The translations under genes and the position numbers were made by a program. From contig CM053328.1 in assembly GCA_028583605.1 (NCBI GenBank), positions 32,285,578 through 32,349,577 on the forward strand: a stretch of DNA of 64,000 nucleotides. Reading direction: 5' to 3'. Below the pieces are notes generated by a model, which worked only from the letters and a program-made list of their open reading frames with translations, was not told the origin of the DNA and ran no database searches. Positions 46,690 through 57,314 of the stretch are shown here, piece by piece; position 1 is the first letter of the stretch, and each line of letters starts with the position of its first letter. Source of the stretch: Dastarcus helophoroides (taxonomy: Eukaryota; Arthropoda; Insecta; Coleoptera; Bothrideridae).

Positions 46690-48540
46690 CAGGTGATGAG
46701 AGAATTTTTTTACCTCATTTGTTGCTGATCGACGAAATGTCCAAAAATAAGTTTATCATTTTGACTTTGTATTTGAAATTGCTACCTTTTCATGAACTCT
46801 TTACTTAAAAATCTCGAAATTGGGATTTTAAACCCCAAATTTCATTTGTTGTTTCCCAAAATTCCGAGTTAGGTTAAAATTTCATATTTAATCTGAGAAT
46901 TCTCTTTCTTTAAATTGCGACTTTGGTATAAGAATTTCGACTTAATTCTCGACAGTTAGACAGTACATTGAAATAAAAAAGTTAAAAATTCGTATCTTTA
47001 ATTTAAAGTTCTGAAGAAAGTAGAAGCTTTTAAAAAATATCATAATTATTTTCGAAATTTAGACTTTTTTTATCGAATTTTGGATTTTACTCTCTAAATT
47101 TTACACTCGAACATTCTACCTTTCAATTTTAATCACGAAATTTTAACCGTTGAAACTTCTGAAAAATAAAGATTTCGAAAAATAACAATTTCCCAATTTC
47201 CAAAACAAATATGAGAAAAAATTCCATGTTTTTTAGAAATCTCGATACTTTTTTTCGCATTGCGGGTGAGAAGCGAAAATGAAGATAGAAGGCGATCAAC
47301 AATCGTTTGAAATGAGGATAAAGTGTCATTATTGGGGAAATTCTGACTGGTTATTTATTTTTGTATAATTTTTACATAATTATTTTTAGAATTTCTTTTT
47401 ATTTTTTCCCAGACTTGGTGATTAAAGAAATCAAAACATAACGTAGATGCAATTATTTTCATATTAGTTTTAAATGTATATTTGGAAATACAAATAATTA
47501 TACGGCGTAAAAAGTAAACTTGTTGTTTAAGTCGTTGCCCATTACATCGACGATATTCTCTTTTGCCAATTTGCCTTATCTCTTTACCGGTTGACGCGAT
47601 AACTATCTATTTACCATGAAAACGTAAACAATTTATATTAACGGTTTTTTGGGAATCAGTAGCGCCGTGTTGGGTCAATTTGCTCTTCTTTTAGACGTTA
47701 GATTATTTTTTTGATTTTCTGTCTTTATTTAGCGCGGTAAATTAAATTAAAATAAAATTCATCACGTTCTGAAACCCTGTAAAATAGAAAAAAAAGCATG
47801 CACATTTACATCCCCATGGTTAATTTACAGTAAAAATCATGCACATTTACATCCCATGGTTAATTTACAGTCACAATAAGTGCCATAAAAAGGGCAATAA
47901 ACTGTAATGGGAACTATCCCCTATAAAACGCTTTAACAGTTCTTAGAATGGGTTTTGAAGGTGGATAATAATGACTTTGTGATTCTTGGAGTAGCCAAAT
48001 ATGCCTCAAAATAAGCAGCTGCATTATCGTTGGCGGAGAATGGGCGGCGTTAAAATCACCTTAATGCGAGGAATGCCTTAATCGAAATGGATTTATTAAA
48101 TTTCGAAGAACCATTACACTCGGATAAAAAAGATAATGGCTTTCTAATAACACGGCGTGCACATATGTATATGTTTAACAATGAAAAATTAAATAAACAG
48201 CCTACAGGAACGATTCTTCTACCGAGAAACTGGAGAAACTCGCACTGATGTAAAGATTGTAAAGAAAGTTCAACTGCATTTAGAATGTTATCCAAACTAA
48301 GAGCAGTACATCAGCGACCATAAAAATGTTTTAATAAGTCTTAATTGATGCAACTGCTGATCAATAAAATGATTAAAATTATTCACTTATATATTTTTTT
48401 ATTCAACAGGACTGTCGTTCTGTATTGTCGCATTGTCTTTTTTGAAGCAGTTGTCTTATTTAATGTTTTCATTGACAATTCGATCGGAAAGCTCATAGAT
48501 ACTGTCTACAGAATGCTGGAAGAATCCTATTCAGAATATT
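46690..48540. other. Intergenic DNA
   Basis: A/T-rich decayed phrases up to about 47170, then ordinary complexity. A 41-bp tandem duplication lies at 47797-47877. A 66-codon open stretch at about 48060-48249 on the plus strand has mixed composition but no recognisable family. Confidence 0.5.
47797..47877. repeat. 41-bp tandem duplication
   Basis: CATGCACATTTACATCCCCATGG..ATTTACAG occurs twice in a row. The second copy lacks one C and has a different tail. Confidence 0.95.
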
Positions 48541-48550
48541 TCTAAGGCAA

Positions 48551-48845
48551 CATCTTGTGTACCTTATTGGTGAAGTCGATAGGCAGACAGACCAACAGAT
48601 AGACACTTAGACACTTCAACTTTATTAATATAGATAATATAATAACGAAGGCTTCCACGGCCAGAATCAGTACAGGATATACTTCTTCCGGGATTGTACC
48701 GTGTCAAAGAACTATTAAAAGAATCAATAAATAAAAAAGGAAATATAAGGAAATATGCGAAAAATAAAAGAATGGAAAGGCCAATTTCAAAACATCAGAG
48801 CCCGGTAACTCAGTATGTCCACCATATCAGAGGCGAAACTCTTCT
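48551..48845 (-). repeat. PLE left terminal repeat (inverted copy)
   Basis: Reverse complement of the right-hand repeat, including CTTGTGTACCTTATTGGTGA, GGCTTCCACGGCCAGA and CAGAGGCGAAACTCTTCTG. Compared with the right copy, the segment from TTTGTTCCTGAGG to CGTCGAACAC is missing at about 48722, between TTTATTGATTC and TTTTAATAG on the minus strand. Confidence 0.85.
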
Positions 48846-48859
48846 GAATTCAAACTACA

Positions 48860-50561
48860 AAAATACTAAAACATGCCAAACCACCAAAGTCCAACATTTC
48901 TAGAGAAGAAAGATGTGCCCTTAAAATCCTAAAAAAGGATTCTTCAATCACTATTCTCTCGGCTGACTAAGGCAATGCAACTGTCATCTTGGATAATTCC
49001 GAGTATGTATCCAAAATTAATGCTCAGTTGAATGACGGATCCTACATTCCTCTTCCTCGGGACCCAACAAGCAAAATTGAACGCGAACTCAAGTCCAAGC
49101 TAAAATCCTCAAATTTGTCCGCAGACACTCTCAGAACTCTTCTTCCGAGAGAATCCAAACCACCTCGTCTTTATGTTTTCCCCAAAATTCATAAACCCGA
49201 TATTCCTTTTAGGCCCATTGTCAGCACGATAAATTCACCTACCTACAATGGTTCAAAATATTTATCTAACATCCTCAAGTCGTATACCGGAAACACATCA
49301 TCACACGTCCTAAATTGTATACCCTTTGTCGAATTGTTGTCCGAATTAACCCTAGACCCTAACGACATACTGGTAAGTTTTGACGTCACTTCACTATTCA
49401 CTAATGTTCCAGTTTCCAACTCCATCATGACGATAATTCGTCAATTATTTTCAGGCAATGAGAATGCAGATTCTCTTGTTGATTTAACTCAAATGTGCCT
49501 CACATCGAATTATTTTTCTTTCAATGGCAGCTTCTATAAACAAGTCTCCGGTACCCCAATGGGTTCCCCTTTATCCCCAGTCGTAGCAAATATTTTCATG
49601 AAATCTTTTGAAAACACTGCGTTGGAAACTGCGGATTTAAAACCCAAGGTTTGGCTTCGTTATGTAGATGACACCTTGGACAACATGGCAAGGATTCACT
49701 AAATTTATTTGTGGAACACCTAAACAGTTTACATACTTCCATTAGCTTCACTATGGAAATCGGAAACAACGGTTCTCTTCCTTTTCTTGACGTACTAGTC
49801 ACCCATTTACCAAACGGTCGCGTTTCTCATTCCGTTTATCGAAAACCCACCCATACTAATTGTTATTTGCATGCAGAGTCCCATCATCACCCTTCCCAAA
49901 AACATTCTGTCATAAATTCACTGGTTTCACGAACAGCAGCAATTTCACAACCGATAAATCTTTCAGACGAGTTGAACAAAATTCGTTTCAGCCTCCGCAA
50001 CAATGGTTACAAATCGCACGACATTGAAACTGTTATTAAACGACATCTTCACCCTATCCCTCGTTCTTCACAAAATTCAATAATTTCTTCTAAAGCCTTT
50101 CTTCCTTATGTTCACGAAGTAACATATCAAATCGAAAATTATTGAGAAAACACAACATTAAACCCATTTTTTCATCATCCTCAAAGATCCAACAACTCCT
50201 CCCATCTCCCAAAGATAAAATTTCATCCTTTTGTTCTACTGGTGTGTACAGGGTTCCTTGTTCTTGTGGTCCCGTGTACATCGGAGAAATGGGGCGATCA
50301 TTTAAGACGCGAATATCCGAGGACCAAAAATGTCTTAGGTCTGGTTTATTTTCGCAGTCAGCCATTGCGGAACATCAACATAAGACCGGACATAAGATTC
50401 TCTTTGATAATATTTCAATTATATCCAATATTCCCAATTACTATAATAGAAAGATACGCGAAATTGAAATCCAAAAATTCCCCAAAAACATCAACAGAGA
50501 CGACGGTTACATGCTTTCCACCATCTGGAAACCAACCATCGGAAATCTTCGGGAGTGGTAG
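48860..50561 (+). pseudogene. Penelope-like RT plus GIY-YIG endonuclease
   Basis: Encodes the reverse transcriptase and endonuclease a PLE uses for target-primed insertion. Seen in order: an upstream ILSAD-stop-GNATVILD block, where a Lys codon AAA has become TAA (about 48969). The main frame 48989-49702 follows, with PRLYVFPKIHKPDIPFRPIV, LVSFDVTSLFTNVPV (RT motif A, catalytic Asp), SGTPMGSPLSPVVANIFM (motif B) and WLRYVDDTL (motif C). A frameshift comes at about 49690. Then FLDVLVTHLPNGRVSHSVYR and RKPTHTNCYLH lead to a second frameshift near 50140. The last frame holds the GIY-YIG domain GVYRVPCSCGPVYIGEMG with a following TRISE and SAIAEHQHKTGHK, ending LREW. Three lesions only, so this is a fairly recent copy. 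It cannot make one full protein. Confidence 0.92.
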
Positions 50562-50606
50562 CGCAGACGAATGGTATATGAAGGTTTCCTTTCTTTCTTT
50601 CCTCTC

Positions 50607-50745
50607 AGAAGAGTTTCGCCTCTGGTATGGTGGACATACTGAGTTACCGTGCTCTTCTGTCCAAACTTTCTTATCCTTTGTACCAATTTTTAATTCAGAA
50701 GAGTTTCGACTCTGGTATGGTGGACATACTGAGTTACCGTGCTCT
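50607..50745 (+). repeat. 90-bp direct repeat after the PLE ORF
   Basis: AGAAGAGTTTCGCCTCTGG..TGGTGGACATACTGAGTTACC occurs at 50607-50655 and again at 50697-50745. An inverted copy lies at the left end (about 48800-48835). It looks like the boundary between coding part and terminal repeat. Confidence 0.9.
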
Positions 50746-50828
50746 GATGTTTTGAAATTGGCCTTTTCATTCTTTCATTTTTTGCTTATTCCCTTATATT
50801 TCCCTTTTTATTTATTGTTTCTTTTCTT

Positions 50829-50873
50829 TGTTCCTGAGGAAGCACCCTACGATGGTGGGCGAAACGTCGAACA
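50829..50873 (+). ncRNA. Hammerhead ribozyme motif, PLE copy 1
   Basis: Type I layout: stem I TGTTC (50829-50833) with GAACA (50869-50873), core CTGAGGA (50834-50840), one extra A, stem II around a CTACGAT loop (CACC/GGTG), then GAAA and stem III ACGT (50862-50867 region), cut after GTC (50868). Stem III is a bare 4-nt palindrome. Loop-less, dimer-forming hammerhead variants are known from PLEs. Stem II here has lost bases relative to a likely GCCCACC/GGTGGGC. Its role would be to set the RNA 5' end. Confidence 0.7.
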
Positions 50874-51082
50874 CTTTTAATAGTTCTTTGACACGGTACA
50901 CTCCCGGAAGAAGTATATCCTGCACTGACTCTGGCCGTGGAAGCCTTCGTTATCATATTATCTATATTAATAAAGTTGAAGTGTCTAAGTGTTTATCTGT
51001 CGGTCTGTCTGCCTGTCGACTCCACCAATAAGGTACACAAGATTCCCTTATATTTCCCTTTTTATTTATTGTTTCTTTTCTT

Positions 51083-51127
51083 TGTTCCTGAAGAAGCCCC
51101 CTACGATGGTGGGCGAAACGTCGAACA
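51083..51127 (+). ncRNA. Hammerhead ribozyme motif, PLE copy 2
   Basis: The same layout 254 bp downstream: TGTTC, CTGAAGA (51088-51094), extra A, stem II GCCCCC/GGTGGGC with a bulged T, GAAACGTC (51115-51122), GAACA. All core bases are intact. Two tandem ribozymes would release a unit-length ~254-nt RNA, and the two could pair with each other through their open stem III. Confidence 0.7.
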
Positions 51128-51190
51128 CTTTTAGTATTTCTTTGACATGGTCCAATCCCGGAAGAAGTATATCCCATATAATATAGATAA

Positions 51191-52134
51191 TATATAAGGT
51201 GTCCCCATTTTAAGTGCCTTAAATGAAACAGCTGATAGAAAAAGTAATTTTAAGGAAAAAGTTTTCTATGAACATGTATCCAGAAACTCTTAATAAAAAA
51301 GATACAAGGTGTTAAAATTTGAATAAAAAAAAGTTTTTGTTATTTCATTTTTAAGTTATCAGAGTTAGTTAAACTAAATTTTGGACACATGGTGTGTAGA
51401 TGAAGTATCATAAAATAAGAGAAAATTAAGTTACTATCTCAACCAGCGGCGGAGTTGCGGGTAATCTGTAATATTGTTTTGAAAAAAAAAAGCAGTATGC
51501 CACTAAACAAAATGAAATAAAATACAATTTTTGGATAAAGCGATTAATTCTGAAGAAGAGTTTTCCTTGATATTTTTTTTTGCATTTACTACCTTATGTT
51601 TTACGTAGGAACTGTTCGAATACAATGTATGTTGGTCTTTAAATTATCACTGACTAACACAAAGAGGAGTAACTTTAAGATGCTACGACACTGGATAAAA
51701 AGAAATGAATTAACAGTTTTGGATAAACGTTCTTTCATATTTGTGACTATTGTGACAGAATTTAAATTTTTGGGACTTTCCTTAGTGGAAATACGAGTGA
51801 GAGTAATGTTTTTTCCAAAAGTAACTTTTATTCAAAATTAAATATTTTATCCATTTCTCCAGTAGTGTACCTCGTCTTTCCTACAATAATATCACAGATT
51901 GCTCGTAACTCCATCACTGATTGAGATAGCAACTTAGTTTTATTTGGTTTAAATATCTTAGAAAATTTGAAAGTGAAAAAGTAAAAACTTTTTTTTTTAA
52001 TTGAAATTTCAACACCTTGTATCTTTTTTATTAAGAGTTTCCGGATACTTGTTCATAGGAAACTTTTTGCTTAAAATTGTTTTTTCTATCACATGTTTCA
52101 TTTGAGGCACTTAAAACGGGGACACCCTGTGTAA
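51191..52134. mobile_element. Foldback DNA element with ~250-285-bp inverted arms
   Basis: The left end AAGGTGTCCCCATTTTAAGTG and the right end CACTTAAAACGGGGACACC are inverted. Pairing continues through GATACAAGGTGTT (51301-51313) and AACACCTTGTATC (52011-52023). It still shows at GTTACTATCTCAACCAG (51430) and CTGATTGAGATAGCAAC (51917). The arms are thus about 285 and 250 bp with a ~400-bp middle. Flanks are TATA-like, fitting TA insertion. No transposase frame. It inserted right at the end of the PLE. Confidence 0.8.
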
Positions 52135-53160
52135 TATCATTTATAGTGACATTTCTAGTTTAAGGTTTTTCCATTGTTTTGCCTTATTTCTGTTTAATAG
52201 TGTTACGTGTTATAAACCATCTCATGGGAATAACCAATTACAAGAAAGTAAATAAGGTGAAAAAGGGATTACATTAAAAATTTATCGATTAAATCGGGCA
52301 CCAGGGGAAAATGAAATTGGACATGCACGCTACTTGTCCATTTATAATCTATGGATGTTAGCTTTTACAAGAATTAGTGTCAAAGAACGAACTCCACTTA
52401 ACAACTTTTCCAAGAAGAAATTTACTTTTAATAGATCATTCTGATTAATTATTTTGAGTCAATAATAAGAACACTTAAGTATATCATGACACACCCCATA
52501 CAGCGTTGGGTTTATTTTTACATATCGACTTTTAAAGCATTCCCTTTAATTCATAGAAGCCTTCAGAGCTGTAGAAAAATTGTTCTCAAAATTTTTAATT
52601 TAATGTCCTGTCTTGAAAATTTGCATTTTCCTAAAGATTCTGAGTAAAAAGTCAAATAGCCCAAATTTTTCCAAAATTTTAAACCTGTTGATTTCACTCT
52701 GTAAATGGTGTTGTATAGAATATATAAAATAGTAATGAAAAAGAAAATACCTATATTGGAAGCTATATATTTTATTAAAGGCAAATACCATTCACGGACC
52801 CCCTCACTCATTATGAAGTCTTTAAAACTAGTAAAGTTACAAACTTGAAATTTCGCATTTAGGCTCTTTATGTGATGTATGCATCCTGGCTACTGTTTGC
52901 ATAGTTTTAAAATAGACATTTCAAAAAATAATAATAAGGTATATAAAACATTTTACAGTTTTACTCGAAACTTGTGTGTTTTTTTCCAAATTCCTGTTTA
53001 GATTTGAAACTCGAAAATTCTTCTAAATTTAAACTTTTCTCTTTAAACTTGAAAAATACTGCTTTGTAAAATAAAAGCTTTAAAATCGAAATTTAATGAA
53101 ATATCGAATTCATTCAATATTTAAAAAATTCGATATTCAGATCAGATTCTTAAAAATAAT
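52135..53160. other. Intergenic DNA
   Basis: Ordinary A+T-rich sequence; 52940-53160 shifts into decayed A/T-rich phrases. Nothing recognisable. Confidence 0.5.
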
Positions 53161-53462
53161 TCAGCCAAGGGCGAGTAGGGCTTATACAATTAGGGTTATG
53201 TACCAATTGCTACAGAATACAGCCAATAGAGCGAATTAAATTATTTTTACCTATGCATAAATTTGAAATTTTATCCAAATTTTCTCGTGTTACAATTGAA
53301 AAATAAAAAAAAATGTGTTTTGAGATATACTCATTTTTTTCTACAATCAATCCAAATATTTATGGAACTCATAACTGTGTTAATTGTTGATAATGTTTCA
53401 GATAAACAATATTCGCAATAAGTTGATGACTAACACAGTTTAGGAAATCGCCTTGGCTAAAA
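53161..53462. mobile_element. Possible small MITE (weak)
   Basis: CAGCCAAGGGCGA at the left faces TCGCCTTGGCTAA at the right, an inverted match of about 12 bp with one indel, 300 bp apart. No clear target duplication. Low confidence. Confidence 0.25.
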
Positions 53463-54140
53463 CGTTCGATTCCAACCGCAATTATCGCGTTGCCTGAACT
53501 AGTGCTAACTTCGAAAATATTCATCTAAATAAAATAATGTAAAGACAAAGTTGATCTGCATTCTTCAGTTAAAGCAAGTTTTTTATTTGAAAAATGATTA
53601 TTACTATGTGGGCCAAAAAGGCTTGGAATGCAGGCACCTATTTCTCGATAAAATATATTTTCTCTCAACAACTATTACGATATGGAAAAAACCTGCACTT
53701 TTCCGATAATTTATGACCCAGTTTCTACTAACCGTATTAAAATCTAAATTTTATCTTTAGAAACTAGTAGCGAATATTCGCATTCGCATTCACGAATATT
53801 CGCATCTTTTTTAATATTCGCATTTGCATTCGCATTCGCAAGAAATTATGCGAACATATTGCGAATGTATTTGGCAATAAGACGGGAAATTATTTATGAA
53901 ATAACAATGCAACAGTTAAGGGTTTTTTAAACTAGGATTCATGGACTCTTGAGAGAATCATACCATGAGTGTTGGGGGCCCATGGGTAGCGTAGCTAACA
54001 ATATTTTTGAAGATAATCCAGTAATTTATCTAGTTCCACATCATAAAAAGTATTTTTAAATTCCTATGTTTTCTTTTCCTATTAATTAGCTACAATATGG
54101 CAGGGCGGAACTCCCCTGGTTCATACACCCAACACAAAAT
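53463..54140. other. Intergenic DNA with CATTCG hexamer repeat
   Basis: Ordinary sequence apart from a degenerate ATTCGC hexanucleotide run at 53770-53865, also partly inverted (GCGAATATTCGC). No gene signal. Confidence 0.55.
53770..53865. repeat. (ATTCGC)n microsatellite, left
   Basis: GAATATTCGCATTCGCATTC and further ATTCGC units in both orientations. A second run of the same unit lies at 55444-55520. Confidence 0.9.
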
Positions 54141-55443
54141 TTATGTTCCCAATTGCGGGCGCCTTTTCCATAAATTTTTATTTTTTAATGAAAATTATTC
54201 CTTTCCTTAAGATTTCGACATTTTCTCGAAATTTCGACTTTTTCCCAAAATCCGCATTTTTTCACAAAATTCTCTTTTTCTTTAGAAATTTCGAAGTTCG
54301 ACTTCTTATATCAAAACATAACTTTCTTAAAATTTCGAATTTTTATCACAAAATTCGTCGTTTTGTTTTTTAAAATTTCGTTATTTCTCAAAATTCGACT
54401 TTTTTTGAAAATTTCAACTTTTTTTTAATTCATCTTTCTGAGAAATTCGACTTGTGTATCAAACTTCGCCTTTTTCTGAAAAATTGATAAAAAAGTAAAA
54501 ATGTTTGGAATCATTTTTACATGGAAATTTTAAAACATATTTTGAAAAACTTTGAATTTTTGTTAAGAGACTAAAACTACAAGAAATTTTAAATTTTAAC
54601 TTGTTTCTCAAAATTTCGCAGCTTATCTCAATAGTGGATATTTTCTGATATCAGAGTTGGGGAGGGTTAAAAAATAAACATGTCAAGAAAGGTCGACTCT
54701 TTTCCTTGACATTTCGACTTTTTTTCTGAAATTTTCTCCAAAATTCGCCCTTTTTTCAAATTTTCGACAACATTTGACTTTCTCTGGGAAATTTTAACTT
54801 TTTACTAAATTTCGACGTTTTTTAAAAATGTCGATCTTTTTCTCAAAATGTCAATCTTTTTCTTGAAATTTTGATATTTTTTTCTGGAAACTTGTAATTT
54901 TCATTTCAAAAATCGTCTTTTTCGAGAGATTTTGATATTTTTCAAGCAAATTTTTTCAAAGGTCAGGTTTTTATATTAAATTTGATTTCCTGGAAATTCC
55001 AGCTTTATATTAAAACTGGATTTTTTTAAATTATAACTCCCCTTTTTCTAAATTACGACTTTATACTCAAAATTCTACTATCTTCTTTTAAAATTTTGAA
55101 TATTTTATAAAATTTCAGCGTTTTTTTGAAATTTTGATTGTGCAAATTTCAACCTGTTTCTTAAAATTCGTCTTATTCTCGAAGTTTCGACTAAATTTCT
55201 ACTTAAAATTGAGCTTTTTAACCAAATTTAGGCTTTTTCTCAAAATTTGTTTATTTTTTTAAAATTTGATTAAAATGTTAATAAAAGCACAAAAATTTTG
55301 AGATTAATAATTTTACGAAATTTAGAGACAAATATTACTTGTAAATTACGAGATGATGTCAAAATTTAAATGAAAGTAAAAACTGTATGAGAAATATTTT
55401 TTTCTGGAAAAGTTTTTCACAAAATTCTCCAAGTGGTAGTGAA
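54140..55443. repeat. A/T-rich satellite, opposite orientation
   Basis: TTTCGACTTTTTCTCAAAATTTCG-type phrases, i.e. the reverse complement of the main A-rich satellite wording. It is bounded on both sides by ATTCGC hexamer runs. The marker phrase of the ~450-bp monomer is not found here. Confidence 0.55.
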
Positions 55444-55520
55444 ACAGCCAAAATTCGCATTCCCATTCGCATTCGCGAATGTTTGAAATGAATATTTGCA
55501 TTCGCATTCGCATTCCATAA
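55444..55520. repeat. (ATTCGC)n microsatellite, right
   Basis: TTCGCATTCCCATTCGCATT followed by more units. The same unit as at 53770, so the inverted satellite block is framed by two copies. Confidence 0.9.
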
Positions 55521-57053
55521 TATATTATACTATTAGAAATCTAGGTGGGCAGCGGGAACGGTCATTTCTAACACATCTTGAACTGTATCTTTAAGACGAC
55601 TGGATCGAAAATTATGTAAAAAAATATTTTGGGATCTTAGAGATAGCTCTTTCAAATAATACCTCACACGATATCTTAAATAAAACTTGTTTTTTCTGAG
55701 ACCAAATGAAAATGAAAAGGTAGAAGTTAAGAAAAAATTCACCCTAATCAAACTTACAAAAGAAGTCAAGATTTTAAAAAAGTTATTTATTTAGCAAGTA
55801 AGTTAGAATGGATTGAACAAAGGCAGAATTGTGAAAGGACTGAAATTAAGTCAAAATTAACGAATATGTAGTAAAAATTAAAAAAATGGAAATGTTAAAT
55901 TTGAAATTTTCAAAGTATAACACAAAATATTTAAAAAAAGTCAAAATTGTCAATAAAAATTGAAGTTAGATTTTTCAAAAATAAAAACAAAAGTTTGAGA
56001 TAAAGCCGAAATCTTGAAAAAAGCCGAACTTTCAAAAAATTTTCATTTTTAAAAGGTAATTGAAATTTATTAATCGATTTGAATCTCAATGCAGATGATG
56101 TCGATGCTTCTTTTGCTAATCAATTAAAATTAGTACTGCTGGCGAAATGCGTATCACGTGTTTAATTACCGATGTGGAAAAGGGGTAAAACCCTCTATGG
56201 ACTTAAGTCGAATTTAAATAAAGTCGGATTTGCAAAACAGTCCAAGTTCCGAGATAAAAAAAAAAGATATGCATTTCCAATTAGAAGGTGGGAAATTTGA
56301 AAAAAGGTCATCATTTGCAAAAATAGGGTGAACGATTCGGAAAAAGCTAAAATTTTTCAAAAAATTCAAAACTTCGAAATAAAGTCAAAATATTTAAAAA
56401 AAAAACATTTCTAACAAAAACAAAAACTATCAAAGTCAAATATTTCAACAAAAAAATCAAAATATAATAACAAAAGCTAGAATTTTAAAATAGTTAGAAT
56501 TTTCAAATAAAGTTAAAATTTCGGAAGCCGAAATTTTCAAAATTTTGAGAAAAAGTCAAATATTAGAAGTCGAACGAGAAAGGTCGACATTTTGTAAAAT
56601 GGATTATTTTAAATTTTAAAATTTATATTTTTCAGTAAACATCGAATTCTTCCATAAAAGCCGGAATTTTCAAAAATGTAGTCCTTCTTTCGCAGACGAA
56701 GTCGCCGGTATTACCTAGTAAATAGATGTAACAAATAAATATAAGCATTTTATTGTACGGTGTTTTAGTTAAGTTTTTATGATTTTCCGGAACAGTTTCG
56801 CTTTACAGAATCGCTCACGAATCCCCCTATCATGCTGTAAGACTAGAATTGTGCAGAAAATTGTAAAATTTAATTAAAAATCGCAGTATTGATTTGTTAT
56901 GGTTATTATTAAATATAGTTTGTGTTATTAAGAGACCAGAGACTGGTTATATGCTACAAAAAAACTTGAAATACACATGCACGCAAAATGCATAAAAAAT
57001 GCTTGAAAACTGTCAACAAATGCAACTTTAATAAATAATGCTGTTAACTAAGA
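55521..57053. other. Mixed intergenic and decayed A-rich repeat
   Basis: 55790-56680 carries A-rich phrases in the main orientation, interrupted at 56090-56200 by ordinary sequence. 56690-57050 is ordinary. No gene recognised. Confidence 0.45.
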
Positions 57054-57314
57054 AATTTGCTTCTGATTTAAAGAATTTTGTTTTTTTTTTAAACAAATTT
57101 GCTTCTAATTGCTTCCAGTCTCAACAAATTTTCCTTTAATTTCAATAAGTTTGCTTTTAATTTGAATAAGTTTGATTCTAATTGAAACAAATTTGCTATT
57201 AATTTGAATAAGTTTATTTCTAGTGTGAACAAATTTGTTTCTTATTTGAATAGATTTGCTTCTAATTTCTACAAATTTACTGCCAACAAATTTGCTTCTA
57301 ATTTTGACAAATTT
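57054..57314. repeat. 21-bp minisatellite, about 12 units
   Basis: The unit AAATTTGCTTCTAATTTGAA(T/C) repeats about twelve times, mostly at exactly 21 bp. Variants include AAGTTTGCTTTTAATTTGAA and AAATTTACTGCC. Although 21 bp is seven codons, stop codons break the frames, so it is not coding. Confidence 0.9.

Larger units (their letters stand above)
48551..51182 (+). mobile_element. Penelope-like retroelement with inverted and tandem terminal repeats
   Basis: The coding core (48860-50561, RT plus GIY-YIG) is flanked on the left by a reverse-complement copy of the right terminal repeat. 48551-48845 matches 50697-51042 inverted, with shared strings such as ACAGGATATACTTCTTCCGG and AACTCAGTATGTCCACCAT. 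The right side is a tandem repeat of 254-bp period (50791-51044, then a partial copy to 51182), each copy with a hammerhead motif. The left inverted copy has a deletion of about 60 bp that removes exactly the hammerhead region. Inverted and tandem pseudo-LTRs are known for PLEs. The coding core contains one stop and two frameshifts. Confidence 0.85.
50791..51182 (+). repeat. PLE right terminal repeat, tandem, 254-bp period
   Basis: CCCTTATATTTCCCTTTTTA starts copy 1 at 50791 and copy 2 at 51045. Copy 2 stops after CCCGGAAGAAGTATATCC. Each includes a hammerhead motif, then TTCTTTGACACGG (TTCTTTGACATGG in copy 2). Copy 1 continues to TAAGGTACACAAGATT. Confidence 0.9.

Noticed and set aside
48060..48249. 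66-codon open stretch with mixed composition
   Set aside because: A stop lies directly upstream, the first ATG is internal, and nothing is recognisable. Too short to call.
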